Shown here piece after piece: positions 1 through 15,638 of a stretch of 64,000 nt of DNA. Where the stretch lies: assembly GCA_032622095.1 (NCBI GenBank), contig CP136066.1:232752961-232816960 (forward strand), read 5' to 3'. Position 1 is the first letter of the stretch, and every line of letters begins with the position of its first letter. The notes under the pieces were generated by a model. That model worked only from the letters and a program-made list of their open reading frames with translations. It searched no databases and was not told where the DNA came from. The position numbers and the translations under genes are program-made. Source of the DNA: Siphonodentalium dalli. Lineage: Eukaryota > Mollusca > Scaphopoda > Gadilida > Siphonodentaliidae.

Positions 1-2719
1 CATGGAAATACTTGAGATATGTGCGAATCGCGACGCCCGAATGCCTTCGTTTGTACCAAATATCTGGTTACGGTCATTTTCTGCAGATTATACTCGTAAA
101 TGCACAGCCGAATTTCCAAATTTTCCAGAGTCGAAGCTATTTTCGGAACGCCATAATTATTTGCTTATTCGCCAACAATAAGGCAATGTTTGTTTCAAAC
201 GATAGCTATAAACCGAAACAAAGTAAATATAATGGAAATTCTTGAGATATGTGGGAATCGCGACGCCCGTATACCTTCGCATGTACCAAATATCTGGGTA
301 CGGACATTTTCTGCAGATTATACTCGTAAATGCACAGCCGAATTTCCAAATTTTCCAGAGTCGGAGCTCTCTTCGGAACGCCATAATTATTTGCTTATTC
401 GCCAATAATAAGGCAATGTTTGTTTCAAACGATTGCCATAAACCGAAACAAAGAAAATATAATGGAAAAACTTGAGATATGTGCGAATCGCAGCACCCGT
501 ATGCCTTCGCATGTACCAAATATCTGGGTACGGACATTTTCTGCAGATTATACTCGTAAATGCACAGCCGATTTTCCTGATTTTCCAGAGTCGGAGCTCT
601 TTTCGGAACGCCATAAGTATTTGCTTATTCGCCAACAATAAGGCAATGTTTGTTTCAAACGATTGCTATAACCCGATGCCAAGAAAATATAATGGAAATA
701 CTTGAGATATGTGAGAATCGCAGCACCCGTATGCCTTCGCATGTACCAAATATCTGGGTGCGGATATTTTCTGCAGATTATACTCGTAAATGCACAGCCG
801 ATTTTCCTAATTTTCCAGAGCCGGAGCTTTTTCGGAACGCCATAATTATTTGCTTATTCGCCAATAATAAGGCAATGTTTGTTTCAAACGATTGCCATAA
901 ACCGAAACAAAGAAAATATAATGGAAAAACTTGAGATAACTGCGAATCGCGGCACCCGTATGCCTTCGCGTGTATCAAATATCTGGTTACGGTCAATTTC
1001 TGCAGATTATACTCGTAAATGCAGAGCCGTATTACCAAATTTTCCAGAGTCGGAGCTCTTTTCGGAACGCCATAAGTATTTGCTTATTCGCCAACAATAA
1101 GGCAATGTTTGTTTCAAACGATTGCTATAACCCGATACAAAGAAAATTTAATTGAAATACTTGAGATATGTGAGAATCGCAGCACCCGTATGCCTTCGCA
1201 TGTACCAAATATCTGGGTACGGATATTTTCTGCAGATTATACTCGTAAATACACAGCCGATTTTCCTAATTTTCCAGAGCCGGAGCTCTTTTCGGAACGC
1301 CATAATTATTTGCTTATTCGCCAATAATAAGGCAATGTTTGTTTCAAACGATAGCTATAAACCGAAACAAAGAAAATATAATGGAAATACTTGAGATATG
1401 TGCGAATCGCGATGCCCGTATGCTGTTCGCATGTACCAAATATCTGGTTACGGTCATTTTCTGCAGATTATACTCGTAAATGCATAGCCGAATTTCCAAA
1501 TTTTCCAGAGTCGAAGCTATTTTCGGAACGCCATAATTATTTGCTTATTCGCCAACAATAAGGCAATGTTTGTTTCAAACGATTGCTATAAACCGATACA
1601 AAGAAAACATAATGGAAACACTTGAGATATGTGCGAATCGCGGCACCCGTATGCCTTCGCGTGTACCAAATATATGGGTACGGACATTTTCTGCAGATTA
1701 TACTCGTAAATGCACCGCCGATTTTCCAAATTTTCCAGAGTCGGAGCTCTTTTCGGAATGCCATAACTATTTGCTTATTCGCCAACAATAAGGCAATGTT
1801 TGTTTCAAACGATTCCTATAAACCGAAACAAAGAAAATATCATGGAAATACTTGAGATATGTGCGAATCGCGACGCCCGAATGCCTTCGTTTGTACCAAA
1901 TATCTGGTTACGGTCATTTTCTGCAGATTATACTCGTAAATGCACAGCCGAATTTCCAAATTTTCCAGAGTCGAAGCTATTTTCGGAACGCCATAATTAT
2001 TTGCTTATTCGCCAACAATAAGGCAATGTTTGTTTCAAACGATAGCTATAAACCGAAACAAAGAAAATATAATGGAAATTCTTGAGATATGTGGGAATCG
2101 CGACGCCCGTATAGCTTCGCATGTACCAAATATCTGGGTACGGACATTTTCTGCAGATTATACTCGTAAATGCACAGCCGAATTTCCAAATTTTCCAGAG
2201 TCGGAGCTCTCTTCGGAACGCCATAATTATTTGCTTATTCGCCAATAATAAGGCAATGTTTGTTTCAAACGATTGCCATAAACCGAAACAAAGAAAATAT
2301 AATGGAAAAACTTGAGATATGTGCGAATCGCAGCACCCGTATGCCTTCGCATGTACCAAATATCTGGGTACGGACATTTTCTGCAGATTATACTCGTAAA
2401 TGCACAGCCGATTTTCCTGATTTTTCAGAGTCGGAGCTCTTTTCGGAACGCCATAATTATTTGCTTATTCGCCAATAATAAGGCAATGTTTGTTTCAAAC
2501 GATTGCTATAAACCGATACAAAGAAAACATAATGGAAATACTTGAGATATCTGCGAATCGCGGCACCCGTATGCCTTCGTGTGTACCAAATATCTGGTTA
2601 CGGTCAATTTCTGCAGATTATACTCGTAAATGCAGAGCCGTATTACCAAATTTTCCAGAGTCGGAGCTCTTTTCGGAACGCCATAAGTATTTGCTTATTC
2701 GCCAACAATAAGGCAATGT

Positions 2720-5700
2720 TTGTTTCAAACGATTGCTATAACCCGATGCCAAGAAAATATAATGGAAATACTTGAGATATGTGAGAATCGCAGCACCCGT
2801 ATGCCTTCGCATAAACCAAATATCTGGGTACGGATATTTTCTGCACATTATACTCGTAAATGCACAGCCGATTTTCCTAATTTTCCAGAGTCGGAACTCT
2901 TTTCGGAACGCCATAATTATTTGCCAATAATAAGGCAATGTTTGTTTCAAACGATAGCTATAAACCGAAACAAAGAAAATATAATGGAAATACTTGAGAT
3001 ATGTGCGAATCGCGATACCCGTATGCTGTTCGCATGTACCAAATATCTGGTTGCGGTCATTTTCTGCAGATTATACTCGTAAATGCACAGCCGAATTTCC
3101 TAATTTTCCAGAGTCGAAGCTATTTTCGGAACGCCATAATTATTTGCTTATTTGCCAATAATAAGGCAATGTTTGTTTCAAACGATAGCTATAAACCGAA
3201 ACAAAGAAAATATAATGGAAATACTTGAGATATGTGCGAATGGCGACGCCCGTATGTTGTTCGCATGTACCAAATATATGAGTGCGGACATTTTCTGCAG
3301 ATTATACTCGTAAATACACAGCCGATTTTCCAAATTTTCCAGAGTCGGAGCTCTTTTCGGAATACCATAATTATTTGCTTATTCGCCAATAATAAGGCAA
3401 AGTTTGTTTCAAACGATTGCCATAAACCGAAACAAAGAAAATATAATGGAAAAACTTGAGATAACTGCGAATCGCGGCACCCGTATGCCTTCGCGTGTAT
3501 CAAATATCTGGTTACGGTCAATTTCTGCAGATTATACTCGTAAATGCAGAGCCGTATTACCAAATTTTCCAGAGTCGGAGCTCTTTTCGGAACGCCATAA
3601 GTATTTGCTTATTCGCCAACAATAAGGCAATGTTTGTTTCAAACGATTGCTATAACCCGATACAAAGAAAATTTAATTGAAATACTTGAGATATGTGAGA
3701 ATCGCAGCACCCGTATGCCTTCGCATGTACCAAATATCTGGGTACGGATATTTTCTGCAGATTATACTCGTAAATGCACAGCCGATTTTCCTAATTTTCC
3801 AGAGCCGGAGCTCTTTTCGGAACGCCATAATTATTTGCTTATTCGCCAATAATAAGGCAATGTTTGTTTCAAACGATAGCTATAAACCGAAACAAAGAAA
3901 ATATAATGGAAATACTTGAGATATGTGCGAATCGCGATGCCCGTATGCTGTTCGCATGTACCAAATATCTGGTTACGGTCATTTTCTGCAGATTATACTC
4001 GTAAATGCATAGCCGAATTTCCAAATTTTCCAGAGTCGAAGCTATTTTCGGAACGCCATAATTATTTGCTTATTCGCCAACAATAAGGCAATGTTTGTTT
4101 CACACGATTGCTATAAACCGATACAAAGAAAACATAATGGAAACACTTGAGATATGTGCGAATCGCGGCACCCGTATGCCTTCGCGTGTACCAAATATAT
4201 GGGTACGGACATTTTCTGCAGATTATACTCGTAAATGCACCGCCGATTTTCCAAATTTTCCAGAGTCGGAGCTCTTTTCGGAATGCCATAACTATTTGCT
4301 TATTCGCCAACAATAAGGCAATGTTTGTTTCAAACGATTCCTATAAACCGAAACAAAGAAAATATCATGGAAATACTTGAGATATGTGCGAATCGCGACG
4401 CCCGAATGCCTTCGTTTGTACCAAATATCTGGTTACGGTCATTTTCTGCAGATTATACTCGTAAATGCACAGCCGAATTTCCAAATTTTCCAGAGTCGAA
4501 GCTATTTTCGGAACGCCATAAGTATTTGCTTATTCGCCAACAATAAGGCAATGTTTGTTTCAAACGATTGCTATAACCCGATGCCAAGAAAATATAATGG
4601 AAATACTTGAGATATGTGAGAATCGCAGCACCCGTATGCCTTCGCATAAACCAAATATCTGGGTACGGATATTTTCTGCAGATTATACTCGTAAATGCAC
4701 AGCCGATTTTCCTAATTTTCCAGAGTCGGAACTCTTTTCGGAACGCCATAATTATTTGCCAATAATAAGGCAATGTTTGTTTCAAACGATAGCTATAAAC
4801 CGAAACAAAGAAAATATAATGGAAATACTTGAGATATGTGCGAATCGCGATACCCGTATGCTGTTCGCATGTACCAAATATCTGGTTGCGGTCATTTTCT
4901 GCAGATTATACTCGTAAATGCACAGCCGAATTTCCTAATTTTCCAGAGTCGAAGCTATTTTCGGAACGCCATAATTATTTGCTTATTTGCCAATAATAAG
5001 GCAATGTTTGTTTCAAACGATAGCTATAAACCGAAACAAAGAAAATATAATGGAAATACTTGAGATATGTGCGAATGGCGACGCCCGTATGTTGTTCGCA
5101 TGTACCAAATATATGAGTGCGGACATTTTCTGCAGATTATACTCGTAAATACACAGCCGATTTTCCAAATTTTCCAGAGTCGGAGCTCTTTTCGGAATAC
5201 CATAATTATTTGCTTATTCGCCAATAATAAGGCAATGTTTGTTTCAAACGATTGCCATAAACCGAAACAAAGAAAATATAATGGAAAAACTTGAGATAAC
5301 TGCGAATCGCGGCACCCGTATGCCTTCGCGTGTATCAAATATCTGGTTACGGTCAATTTCTGCAGATTATACTCGTAAATGCAGAGCCGTATTACCAAAT
5401 TTTCCAGAGTCGGAGCTCTTTTCGGAACGCCATAAGTATTTGCTTATTCGCCAACAATAAGGCAATGTTTGTTTCAAACGATTGCTATAACCCGATACAA
5501 AGAAAATTTAATTGAAATACTTGAGATATGTGAGAATCGCAGCACCCGTATGCCTTCGCATGTACCAAATATCTGGGTACGGATATTTTCTGCAGATTAT
5601 ACTCGTAAATGCACAGCCGATTTTCCTAATTTTCCAGAGCCGGAGCTCTTTTCGGAACGCCATAATTATTTGCTTATTCGCCAATAATAAGGCAATGTTT

Positions 5701-8700
5701 GTTTCAAACGATAGCTATAAACCGAAACAAAGAAAATATAATGGAAATACTTGAGATATGTGCGAATCGCGATGCCCGTATGCTGTTCGCATGTACCAAA
5801 TATCTGGTTACGGTCATTTTCTGCAGATTATACTCGTAAATGCATAGCCGAATTTCCAAATTTTCCAGAGTCGAAGCTATTTTCGGAACGCCATAATTAT
5901 TTGCTTATTCGCCAACAATAAGGCAATGTTTGTTTCACACGATTGCTATAAACCGATACAAAGAAAACATAATGGAAACACTTGAGATATGTGCGAATCG
6001 CGGCACCCGTATGCCTTCGCGTGTACCAAATATATGGGTACGGACATTTTCTGCAGATTATACTCGTAAATGCACCGCCGATTTTCCAAATTTTCCAGAG
6101 TCGGAGCTCTTTTCGGAATGCCATAACTATTTGCTTATTCGCCAACAATAAGGCAATGTTTGTTTCAAACGATTCCTATAAACCGAAACAAAGAAAATAT
6201 CATGGAAATACTTGAGATATGTGCGAATCGCGACGCCCGAATGCCTTCGTTTGTACCAAATATCTGGTTACGGTCATTTTCTGCAGATTATACTCGTAAA
6301 TGCACAGCCGAATTTCCAAATTTTCCAGAGTCGAAGCTATTTTCGGAACGCCATAAGTATTTGCTTATTCGCCAACAATAAGGCAATGTTTGTTTCAAAC
6401 GATTGCTATAACCCGATGCCAAGAAAATATAATGGAAATACTTGAGATATGTGAGAATCGCAGCACCCGTATGCCTTCGCATAAACCAAATATCTGGGTA
6501 CGGATATTTTCTGCAGATTATACTCGTAAATGCACAGCCGATTTTCCTAATTTTCCATAGTCGGAACTCTTTTCGGAACGCCATAATTATTTGCCAATAA
6601 TAAGGCAATGTTTGTTTCAAACGATAGCTATAAACCGAAACAAAGAAAATATAATGGAAATACTTGAGATATGTGCGAATCGCGATACCCGTATGCTGTT
6701 CGCATGTACCAAATATCTGGTTGCGGTCATTTTCTGCAGATTATACTCGTAAATGCACAGCCGAATTTCCTAATTTTCCAGAGTCGAAGCTATTTTCGGA
6801 ACGCCATAATTATTTGCTTATTTGCCAATAATAAGGCAATGTTTGTTTCAAACGATAGCTATAAACCGAAACAAAGAAAATATAATGGAAATACTTGAGA
6901 TATGTGCGAATGGCGACGCCCGTATGTTGTTCGCATGTACCAAATATATGAGTGCGGACATTTTCTGCAGATTATACTCGTAAATACACAGCCGATTTTC
7001 CAAATTTTCCAGAGTCGGAGCTCTTTTCGGAATACCATAATTATTTGCTTATTCGCCAATAATAAGGCAATGTTTGTTTCAAACGATTGCCATAAACCGA
7101 AACAAAGAAAATATAATGGAAAAACTTGAGATAACTGCGAATCGCGGCACCCGTATGCCTTCGCGTGTATCAAATATCTGGTTACGGTCAATTTCTGCAG
7201 ATTATACTCGTAAATGCAGAGCCGTATTACCAAATTTTCCAGAGTCGGAGCTCTTTTCGGAACGCCATAAGTATTTGCTTATTCGCCAACAATAAGGCAA
7301 TGTTTGTTTCAAACGATTGCTATAACCCGATACAAAGAAAATTTAATTGAAATACTTGAGATATGTGAGAATCGCAGCACCCGTATGCCTTCGCATGTAC
7401 CAAATATCTGGGTACGGATATTTTCTGCAGATTATACTCGTAAATGCACAGCCGATTTTCCTAATTTTCCAGAGCCGGAGCTCTTTTCGGAACGCCATAA
7501 TTATTTGCTTATTCGCCAATAATAAGGCAATGTTTGTTTCAAACGATAGCTATAAACCGAAACAAAGAAAATATAATGGAAATACTTGAGATATGTGCGA
7601 ATCGCGATGCCCGTATGCTGTTCGCATGTACCAAATATCTGGTTACGGTCATTTTCTGCAGATTATACTCGTAAATGCATAGCCGAATTTCCAAATTTTC
7701 CAGAGTCGAAGCTATTTTCGGAACGCCATAATTATTTGCTTATTCGCCAACAATAAGGCAATGTTTGTTTCAAACGATTGCTATAAACCGATACAAAGAA
7801 AACATAATGGAAACACTTGAGATATGTGCGAATCGCGGCACCCGTATGCCTTCGCGTGTACCAAATATATGGGTACGGACATTTTCTGCAGATTATACTC
7901 GTAAATGCACCGCCGATTTTCCAAATTTTCCAGAGTCGGAGCTCTTTTCGGAATGCCATAACTATTTGCTTATTCGCCAACAATAAGGCAATGTTTGTTT
8001 CAAACGATTCCTATAAACCGAAACAAAGAAAATATCATGGAAATACTTGAGATATGTGCGAATCGCGACGCCCGAATGCCTTCGTTTGTACCAAATATCT
8101 GGTTACGGTCATTTTCTGCAGATTATACTCGTAAATGCACAGCCGAATTTCCAAATTTTCCAGAGTCGAAGCTATTTTCGGAACGCCATAAGTATTTGCT
8201 TATTCGCCAACAATAAGGCAATGTTTGTTTCAAACGATTGCTATAACCCGATGCCAAGAAAATATAATGGAAATACTTGAGATATGTGAGAATCGCAGCA
8301 CCCGTATGCCTTCGCATAAACCAAATATCTGGGTACGGATATTTTCTGCAGATTATACTCGTAAATGCACAGCCGATTTTCCTAATTTTCCAGAGTCGGA
8401 ACTCTTTTCGGAACGCCATAATTATTTGCCAATAATAAGGCAATGTTTGTTTCAAACGATAGCTATAAACCGAAACAAAGAAAATATAATGGAAATACTT
8501 GAGATATGTGCGAATCGCGATACCCGTATGCTGTTCGCATGTACCAAATATCTGGTTGCGGTCATTTTCTGCAGATTATACTCGTAAATGCACAGCCGAA
8601 TTTCCTAATTTTCCAGAGTCGAAGCTATTTTCGGAACGCCATAATTATTTGCTTATTTGCCAATAATAAGGCAATGTTTGTTTCAAACGATAGCTATAAA

Positions 8701-8890
8701 CCGAAACAAAGAAAATATAATGGAAATACTTGAGATATGTGCGAATGGCGACGCCCGTATGTTGTTCGCATGTACCAAATATATGAGTGCGGACATTTTC
8801 TGCAGATTATACTCGTAAATACACAGCCGATTTTCCAAATTTTCCAGAGTCGGAGCTCTTTTCGGAATACCATAATTATTTGCTTATTCG
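2720..8890 (+). repeat. 1835-bp higher-order repeat of 8 monomers, more than three copies
   Basis: The same ordered set of eight variant monomers recurs at a spacing of exactly 1835 bp, with copies starting near 2720, 4555, 6390 and 8225; the last is incomplete, ending near 8890. The length is 8 x 230 minus 5. One monomer has an 8-bp deletion (ATTTGCCAATAATAAGG, near 2925, 4760, 6590 and 8430), and three monomers carry a 1-bp insertion (GTTCGC type). Copies differ by only scattered bases, for example TTCCATAG in place of TTCCAGAG near 6557. A partial earlier copy at about 850-2020 matches about 3375-4545 at an offset of 2525 bp. This is the usual signature of recent unequal exchange. Confidence 0.9.
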
Positions 8891-10049
8891 CCAACAATAA
8901 GGCAATGTTTGTTTCAAACGATAGCTATAAACCGCAACAAAGAAAATATAATGGAAATACTTGAGATATGTGCGAATCGCGATACCCGTATGCTGTTCGC
9001 ATGTACCAAATATCTGGTTGCGGTCATTTTCTGCAGATTATACTCGTAAATGCACAGCCGAATTTCCAACTTTTCCAGAGTCGAAGCTATTTTCGGAACG
9101 CCATAATTATTTGCTTATTCGCCAACAATAAGGCAATGTTTGTTTCAAACGATTGCTAAAAACCGAAACAAAGAAAATATCATGGAAATACTTGAGATAT
9201 GTGCGAATCGCGACGCCCGTATGCCTTCGCATGTACCAAATATCTGGGTACGGACATTTTCTGCAGATTATACTCGTAAATGCACAGCCGAATTTCCAAA
9301 TTTTCCAGAGTCGGAGCTCTTTTCGGAACGCCATAATTATTTGCTTATTCGCCAATAATAAGGCAATGTTTGTTTCAAACGATTGCCATAAACCGAAACA
9401 AAGAAAATATAATGGAAAAACTTGAGATATCTGCGAATCGCGGCACCCGTATGCCTTCGCGTGTACCAAATATCTGGTTACGGTCAATTTCTGCAGATTA
9501 TACTCGTAAATGCAGAGCCGTATTGCCAAATTTTCCAGAGTCGGAGCTCTTTTCGGAACGCCATAAGTATTTGCTTATTCGCCAACAATAAAGCAATGTT
9601 TGTTTCAAACGATTGCTATAACCCGATACAAAGAAAATTTAATTGAAATACTTGAGATATGTGAGAATCGCAGCACCCGCATGCCTTCGCATGTACCAAA
9701 TATCTGGGTACGGACATTTTCTGCAGATTATACTCGTAAATGCACAGCCGATTTTCCTAATTTTCCAGAGTCGGAGCTCTTTTCGGAACGCCATAATTAT
9801 TTGCTTATTCGCCAATAATAAAGCAATGTTTGTTTCAAACGATAGCTATAAACCGAAACAAAGAAAATATAATGGAAATACTTGAGATATGTGCGAATCG
9901 CGATGCCCGTATGCTGTTCGAATGTACCAAATATCTGGTTACGGTCATTTTCTGCAGATTATACTCGTAAATGCATAGCCGAATTTCCAAATTTTCCAGA
10001 GTCGAAGCTATTTTCGGAACGCCATAATTATTTGCTTATTCGCCAACAA

Positions 10050-13000
10050 TAAGGCAATGTTTGTTTCAAACGATTGCTATAAACCGATACAAAGAAAACA
10101 TAATGGAAACACTTCAGATATCAGCGAATCGCGGCACCCGTATGCCTTCGCGTGTACCAAATATATGGGTACGGACATTTTCTGCAGATTATACTTGTAA
10201 ATGCACCGCCGATTTTCCAAATTTTCCAGAGTCGGAGCTCTTTTCGGAATGCCATAATTATTTGCTTATTCGCCAACAATAAGGCAATGTTTGTTTCAAA
10301 CGATTCCTATAAACCGAAACAAAGAAAATATCATGGAAATACTTGAGATATGTGCGAATCGCGACGCCCGTATACCTTCGCATGTACCAAATATCTGGGT
10401 ACGGACATTTTCTGCAGATTATACTCGTAAATGCACAGCCGAATTTCCAAATTTTCCAGAGTCGGAGCTCTCTTCGGAACGCCATAATTATTTGCTTATT
10501 CGCCAATAATAAGGCAATGTTTGTTTCAAACGATTGCCATAAACCGAAACAAAGAAAATATAATGGAAAAACTTGAGATATGTGCGAATCGCAGCACCCG
10601 TATGCCTTCGCATGTACCAAATATCTGGGTACGGACATTTTCTGCAGATTATACTCGTAAATGCACAGCCGATTTTCCTGATTTTCCAAAGTCGGAGCTC
10701 TTTTCGGAACGCCATAATTATTTGCTTATTCGCCAATAATAAGGCAATGTTTGTTTCAAACGATTGCCATAAACCGAAACAAAGAAAATATAATGGAAAA
10801 ACTTGAGATATCTGCGAATCGCGGCACCGTATGCCTTCGCGTGTACCAAATATCTGGTTACGGTCAATTTCTGCAGATTATACTCGTAAATGCAGAGCCG
10901 TATTACCAAATTTTCCAGAGTCGGAGCTCTTTTCGGAACGCCATAAGTATTTGCTTATTCGCCAACAATAAGGCAATGTTTGTTTCAAACGATAGCTATA
11001 ACCCGATACAAAGAAAATATAATGGAAATACTTGAGATATGTGAGAATCGAAGCACCCGTATGCCTTCGCATATACCAAATATCTGGGTACGGATATTTT
11101 CTGCAGATTATACTCGTAAATGCACAGCCGATTTTCCTAATTTTCCAGAGTCGAAGCTATTTTCGGAACGCCATAATTATTTGCTTATTTGCCAATAATA
11201 AGGCAATGTTTGTTTCAAACGATAGCTATAAACCGAAACAAAGAAAATATAATGGAAATACTTGAGATATTTGCGAATGGCGACGCCCGTATGTTGTTCG
11301 CATGTACCAAATATATGAGTGCGGACATTTTCTGCAGATTATACTCGTAAATACACAGCCGATTTTCCTAATTTTCCAGAGTCGAAGCTATTTTCGGAAC
11401 GCCATAATTATTTGCTTATTTGCCAATAATAAGGCAATGTTTGTTTCAAACGATAGCTATAAACCGAAACAAAGAAAATATAATGGAAATACTTGAGATA
11501 TTTGCGAATGGCGACGCCCGTATGTTGTTCGCATGTACCAAATATATGAGTGCGGACATTTTCTGCAGATTATACTCGTAAATACACAGCCGATTTTCCA
11601 AATTTTCCAGAGTCGGAGCTCTTTTCGGAACGCCATAATTATTTGCTTATTCGCCAACAATAAGGCAATGTTTGTTTCAAACGATTGCTATAAACCGAAA
11701 CAAAGAAAATATCATGGAAATACTTGAGATATGTGCGAATCGCGACGCCCGTATGCCTTCGCATGTACCAAATATCTGGGTACGGACATTTTCTGCAGAT
11801 TATACTCGTAAATGCACAGCCGAATTTCTAAATTTTCCAGAGTCGGAGCTCTTTTCGGAACGCCATAATTATTTGCTTATTCGCCAATAATAAGGCAATG
11901 TTTGTTTCAAACGATTGCCATAAACCGAAACAAAGAAAATATAATGGAAAAACTTGAGATAACTGCGAATCGCGGCACCCGTATGCCTTCGCGTGTACCA
12001 AATATCTGGTTACGGTCAATTTCTGCAGATTATACTCGTAAATGCAGAGCCGTATTACCAAATTTTCCAGAGTCGGAGCTCTTTTCGGAACGCCATAAGT
12101 ATTTGCTTATTCGCCAACAATAAGGCAATGTTTGTTTCAAACGATTGCTATAACCCGATACAAAGAAAATTTAATTGAAATACTTGAGATATGTGAGAAT
12201 CGCAGCACCCGTATGCCTTCGCATGTACCAAATATCTGGGTACGGATATTTTCTGCAGATTATACTCGTAAATGCACAGCCGATTTTCCTAATTTTCCAG
12301 AGCCGGAGCTCTTTTCGGAACGCCATAATTATTTGCTTATTCGCCAATAATAAGGCAATGTTTGTTTCAAACGATAGCTATAAACCGAAACAAAGAAAAT
12401 ATAATGGAAATACTTGAGATATGTGCGAATCGCGATGCCCGTATGCTGTTCGCATGTACCAAATATCTGGTTACGGTCATTTTCTGCAGATTATACTCGT
12501 AAATGCATAGCCGAATTTCCAAATTTTCCAGAGTCGAAGCTATTTTCGGAACGCCATAATTATTTGCTTATTCGCCAACAATAAGGCAATGTTTGTTTCA
12601 AACGATTGCTATAAACCGATACAAAGAAAACATAATGGAAACACTTGAGATATGTGCGAATCGCGGCACCCGTATGCCTTCGCGTGTACCAAATATATGG
12701 GTACGGACATTTTCTGCAGATTATACTCGTAAATGCACCGCCGATTTTCCAAATTTTCCAGAGTCGGAGATCTTTTCGGAATGCCATAACTATTTGCTTA
12801 TTCGCCAACAATAAGGCAATGTTTGTTTCAAACGATTCCTATAAACCGAAACAAAGAAAATATCATGGAAATACTTGAGATATGTGCGAATCGCGACGCC
12901 CGAATGCCTTCGTTTGTACCAAATATCTGGTTACGGTCATTTTCTGCAGATTATACTCGTAAATGCACAGCCGAATTTCCAAATTTTCCAGAGTCGAAGC

Positions 13001-15637
13001 TATTTTCGGAACGCCATAATTATTTGCTTATTCGCCAACAATAAGGCAATGTTTGTTTCAAACGATTGCTATAAACCGATACAAAGAAAACATAATGGAA
13101 ACACTTGAGATATGTGCGAATCGCGGCACCCGTATGCATTCGCGTGTACCAAATATATGGGTACGGACATTTTCTGCAGATTATACTCGTAAATGCACCG
13201 CCGATTTTCCAAATTTTCCAGAGTCGGAGCTCTTTTCGGAATGCCATAACTATTTGCTTATTCGCCAACAATGAGGCAATGTTTGTTTCAAACGATTCCT
13301 ATAAACCGAAACAAAGAAAATATCATGGAAATACTTGAGATATGTGCGAATCGCGACGCCCGAATGCCTTCGTTTGTACCAAATATCTGGTTACGGTCAT
13401 TTTCCGCAGATTATACTCGTAAATGCACAGCCGAATTTCCAAATTTTCCAGAGTCGAAGCTATTTTCGGAACGCCATAATTATTTGCTTATTCGCCAACA
13501 ATAAGGCAATGTTTGTTTCAAACGATAGCTATAAACCGAAACAAAGAAAATATAATGGAAATTCTTGAGATATGTGCGAATCGCGACGCCCGTATACCTT
13601 CGCATGTACCAAATATCTGGGTACGGACATTTTCTGCAGATTATACTCGTAAATGCACAGCCGAATTTCCAAATTTTCCAGAGTCGGAGCTCTCTTCGGA
13701 ACGCCATAATTATTTGCTTATTCGCCAATAATAAGGCAATGTTTGTTTGAAACGATTGCCATAAACCGAAACAAAGAAAATATAATGGAAAAACTTGAGA
13801 TATGTGCGAATCGCAGCACCCGTATGACTTCGCATGTACCAAATATCTGGGTACGGACATTTTCTGCAGATTATACTCGTAAATGCACAGCCGATTTTCC
13901 TGATTTTCCAAAGTCGGAGCTCTTTTCGGAACGCCATAATTATTTGCTTATTCGCCAATAATAAGGCAATGTTTGCTTCAAACGATTGCCATAAACCGAA
14001 ACAAAGAAAATATAATGGAAACACTTGAGATATCTGCGAATCGCGGCACCGTATGCCTTCGCGTGTACCAAATATCTGGTTACGGTCAATTTCTGCAGAT
14101 TATACTCGTAAATGCAGAGCCGTATTACCAAATTTTGCAGAGTCGGAGCTCTTTTCGGAACGCCATAAGTATTTGCTTATTCGCCAACAATAAGGCAATG
14201 TTTGTTTCAAACGATAGCTATAACCCGATACAAAGAAAATATAATGGAAATACTTGAGATATGTGAGAATCGAAGCACCCGTATGCCTTCGCATATACCA
14301 AATATCTGGGTACGGATATTTTCTGCAGATTATACTCGTAAATGCACAGCCGATTTTCCTAATTTTCCAGAGTCGAAGCTATTTTCGGAACGCCATAATT
14401 ATTTGCTTATTTGCCAATAATAAGGCAATGTTTGTTTCAAACGATAGCTATAAACCGAAACAAAGAAAATATAATGGAAATACTTGAGATATTTGCGAAT
14501 GGCGACGCCCGTATGTTGTTCGCATGTACCAAATATATGAGTGCGGACATTTTCTGCAGATTATACTCGTAAATACACAGCCGATTTTCCAAATTTTCCA
14601 GAGTCGGAGCTCTTTTCGGAACGCCATAATTATTGGCTTATTCGCCAACAATAAGGCAATGTTTGTTTCAAACGATTGCTATAAACCGAAACAAAGAAAA
14701 TATCATGGAAATACTTGAGATATGTGCGAATCGCGACGCCCGTATGCCTTCGCGTGTACCAAATATCTGGGTACGGACATTTTCTGCAGATTATACTCGT
14801 AAATGCACAGCCGAATTTCCAAATTTTCCAGAGTCGGAGCTCTTTTCGGAACGCCATAATTATTTGCTTATTCGCCAATAATAAGGCAATGTTTGTTTCA
14901 AACGATTGCCATAAACCGAAACAAAGAAAATATAATGGAAAAACTGGAGATAACTGCGAATCGCGGCACCCGTATGCCTTCGCGTGTACCAAATATCTGG
15001 TTACGGTCAATTTGTGCAGATTATACTCGTAAATGCAGAGCCGTATTACCAAATTTTCCAGAGTCGGAGCTCTTTTCGGAACGCCATAAGTATTTGCTTA
15101 TTCGCCAACAATAAGGCAAAGTTTGTTTCAAACGATTGCTATAACCCGATACAAAGAAAATTTAATTGAAATACTTGAGATATGTGAGAATCGCAGCACC
15201 CGTATGCCTTCGCATGTACCAAATATCTGGGTACGGATATTTTCTGCAGATTATACTCGTAAATGCACAGCCGATTTTCCTAATTTTCCAGAGCCGGAGC
15301 TCTTTTCGGAACGCCATAATTATTTGCTTATTCGCCAATAATAAGGCAATGTTTGTTTCAAACGATAGCTATAAACCGAAACAAAGAAAATATAATGGAA
15401 ATACTTGAGATATGTGCGAATCGCGATGCCCGTATGCTGTTCGCATGTACCAAATATCTGGTTACGGTCATTTTCTGCAGATTATACTCGTAAATGCATA
15501 GCCGAATTTCCAAATTTTCCAGAGTCGAAGCTATTTTCGGAACGCCATAATTATTTGCTTATTCGCCAACAATAAGGCAATGTTTGTTTCAAACGATTGC
15601 TATAAACCAATACAAAGAAAACATAATGGAAACACTT
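10050..15637 (+). repeat. Left arm of a large inverted duplication of the 230-bp satellite
   Basis: This stretch reappears as its reverse complement in 15999-21616. Positions x and 31636-x match base by base near the centre, for example 15123-15341 with 16295-16513, and 13973-14257 with 17379-17663. Further out the offset changes by whole monomers. The left arm has extra units near 13743-13972, 11902-12131 and 11266-11496, and the right arm has one extra near 20660-20830. Marker monomers, such as the one with a 1-bp deletion (CGGCACCGTATGCC at about 10827 and 14048), keep their order in mirror image. Confidence 0.85.
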
Positions 15638-15638
15638 G

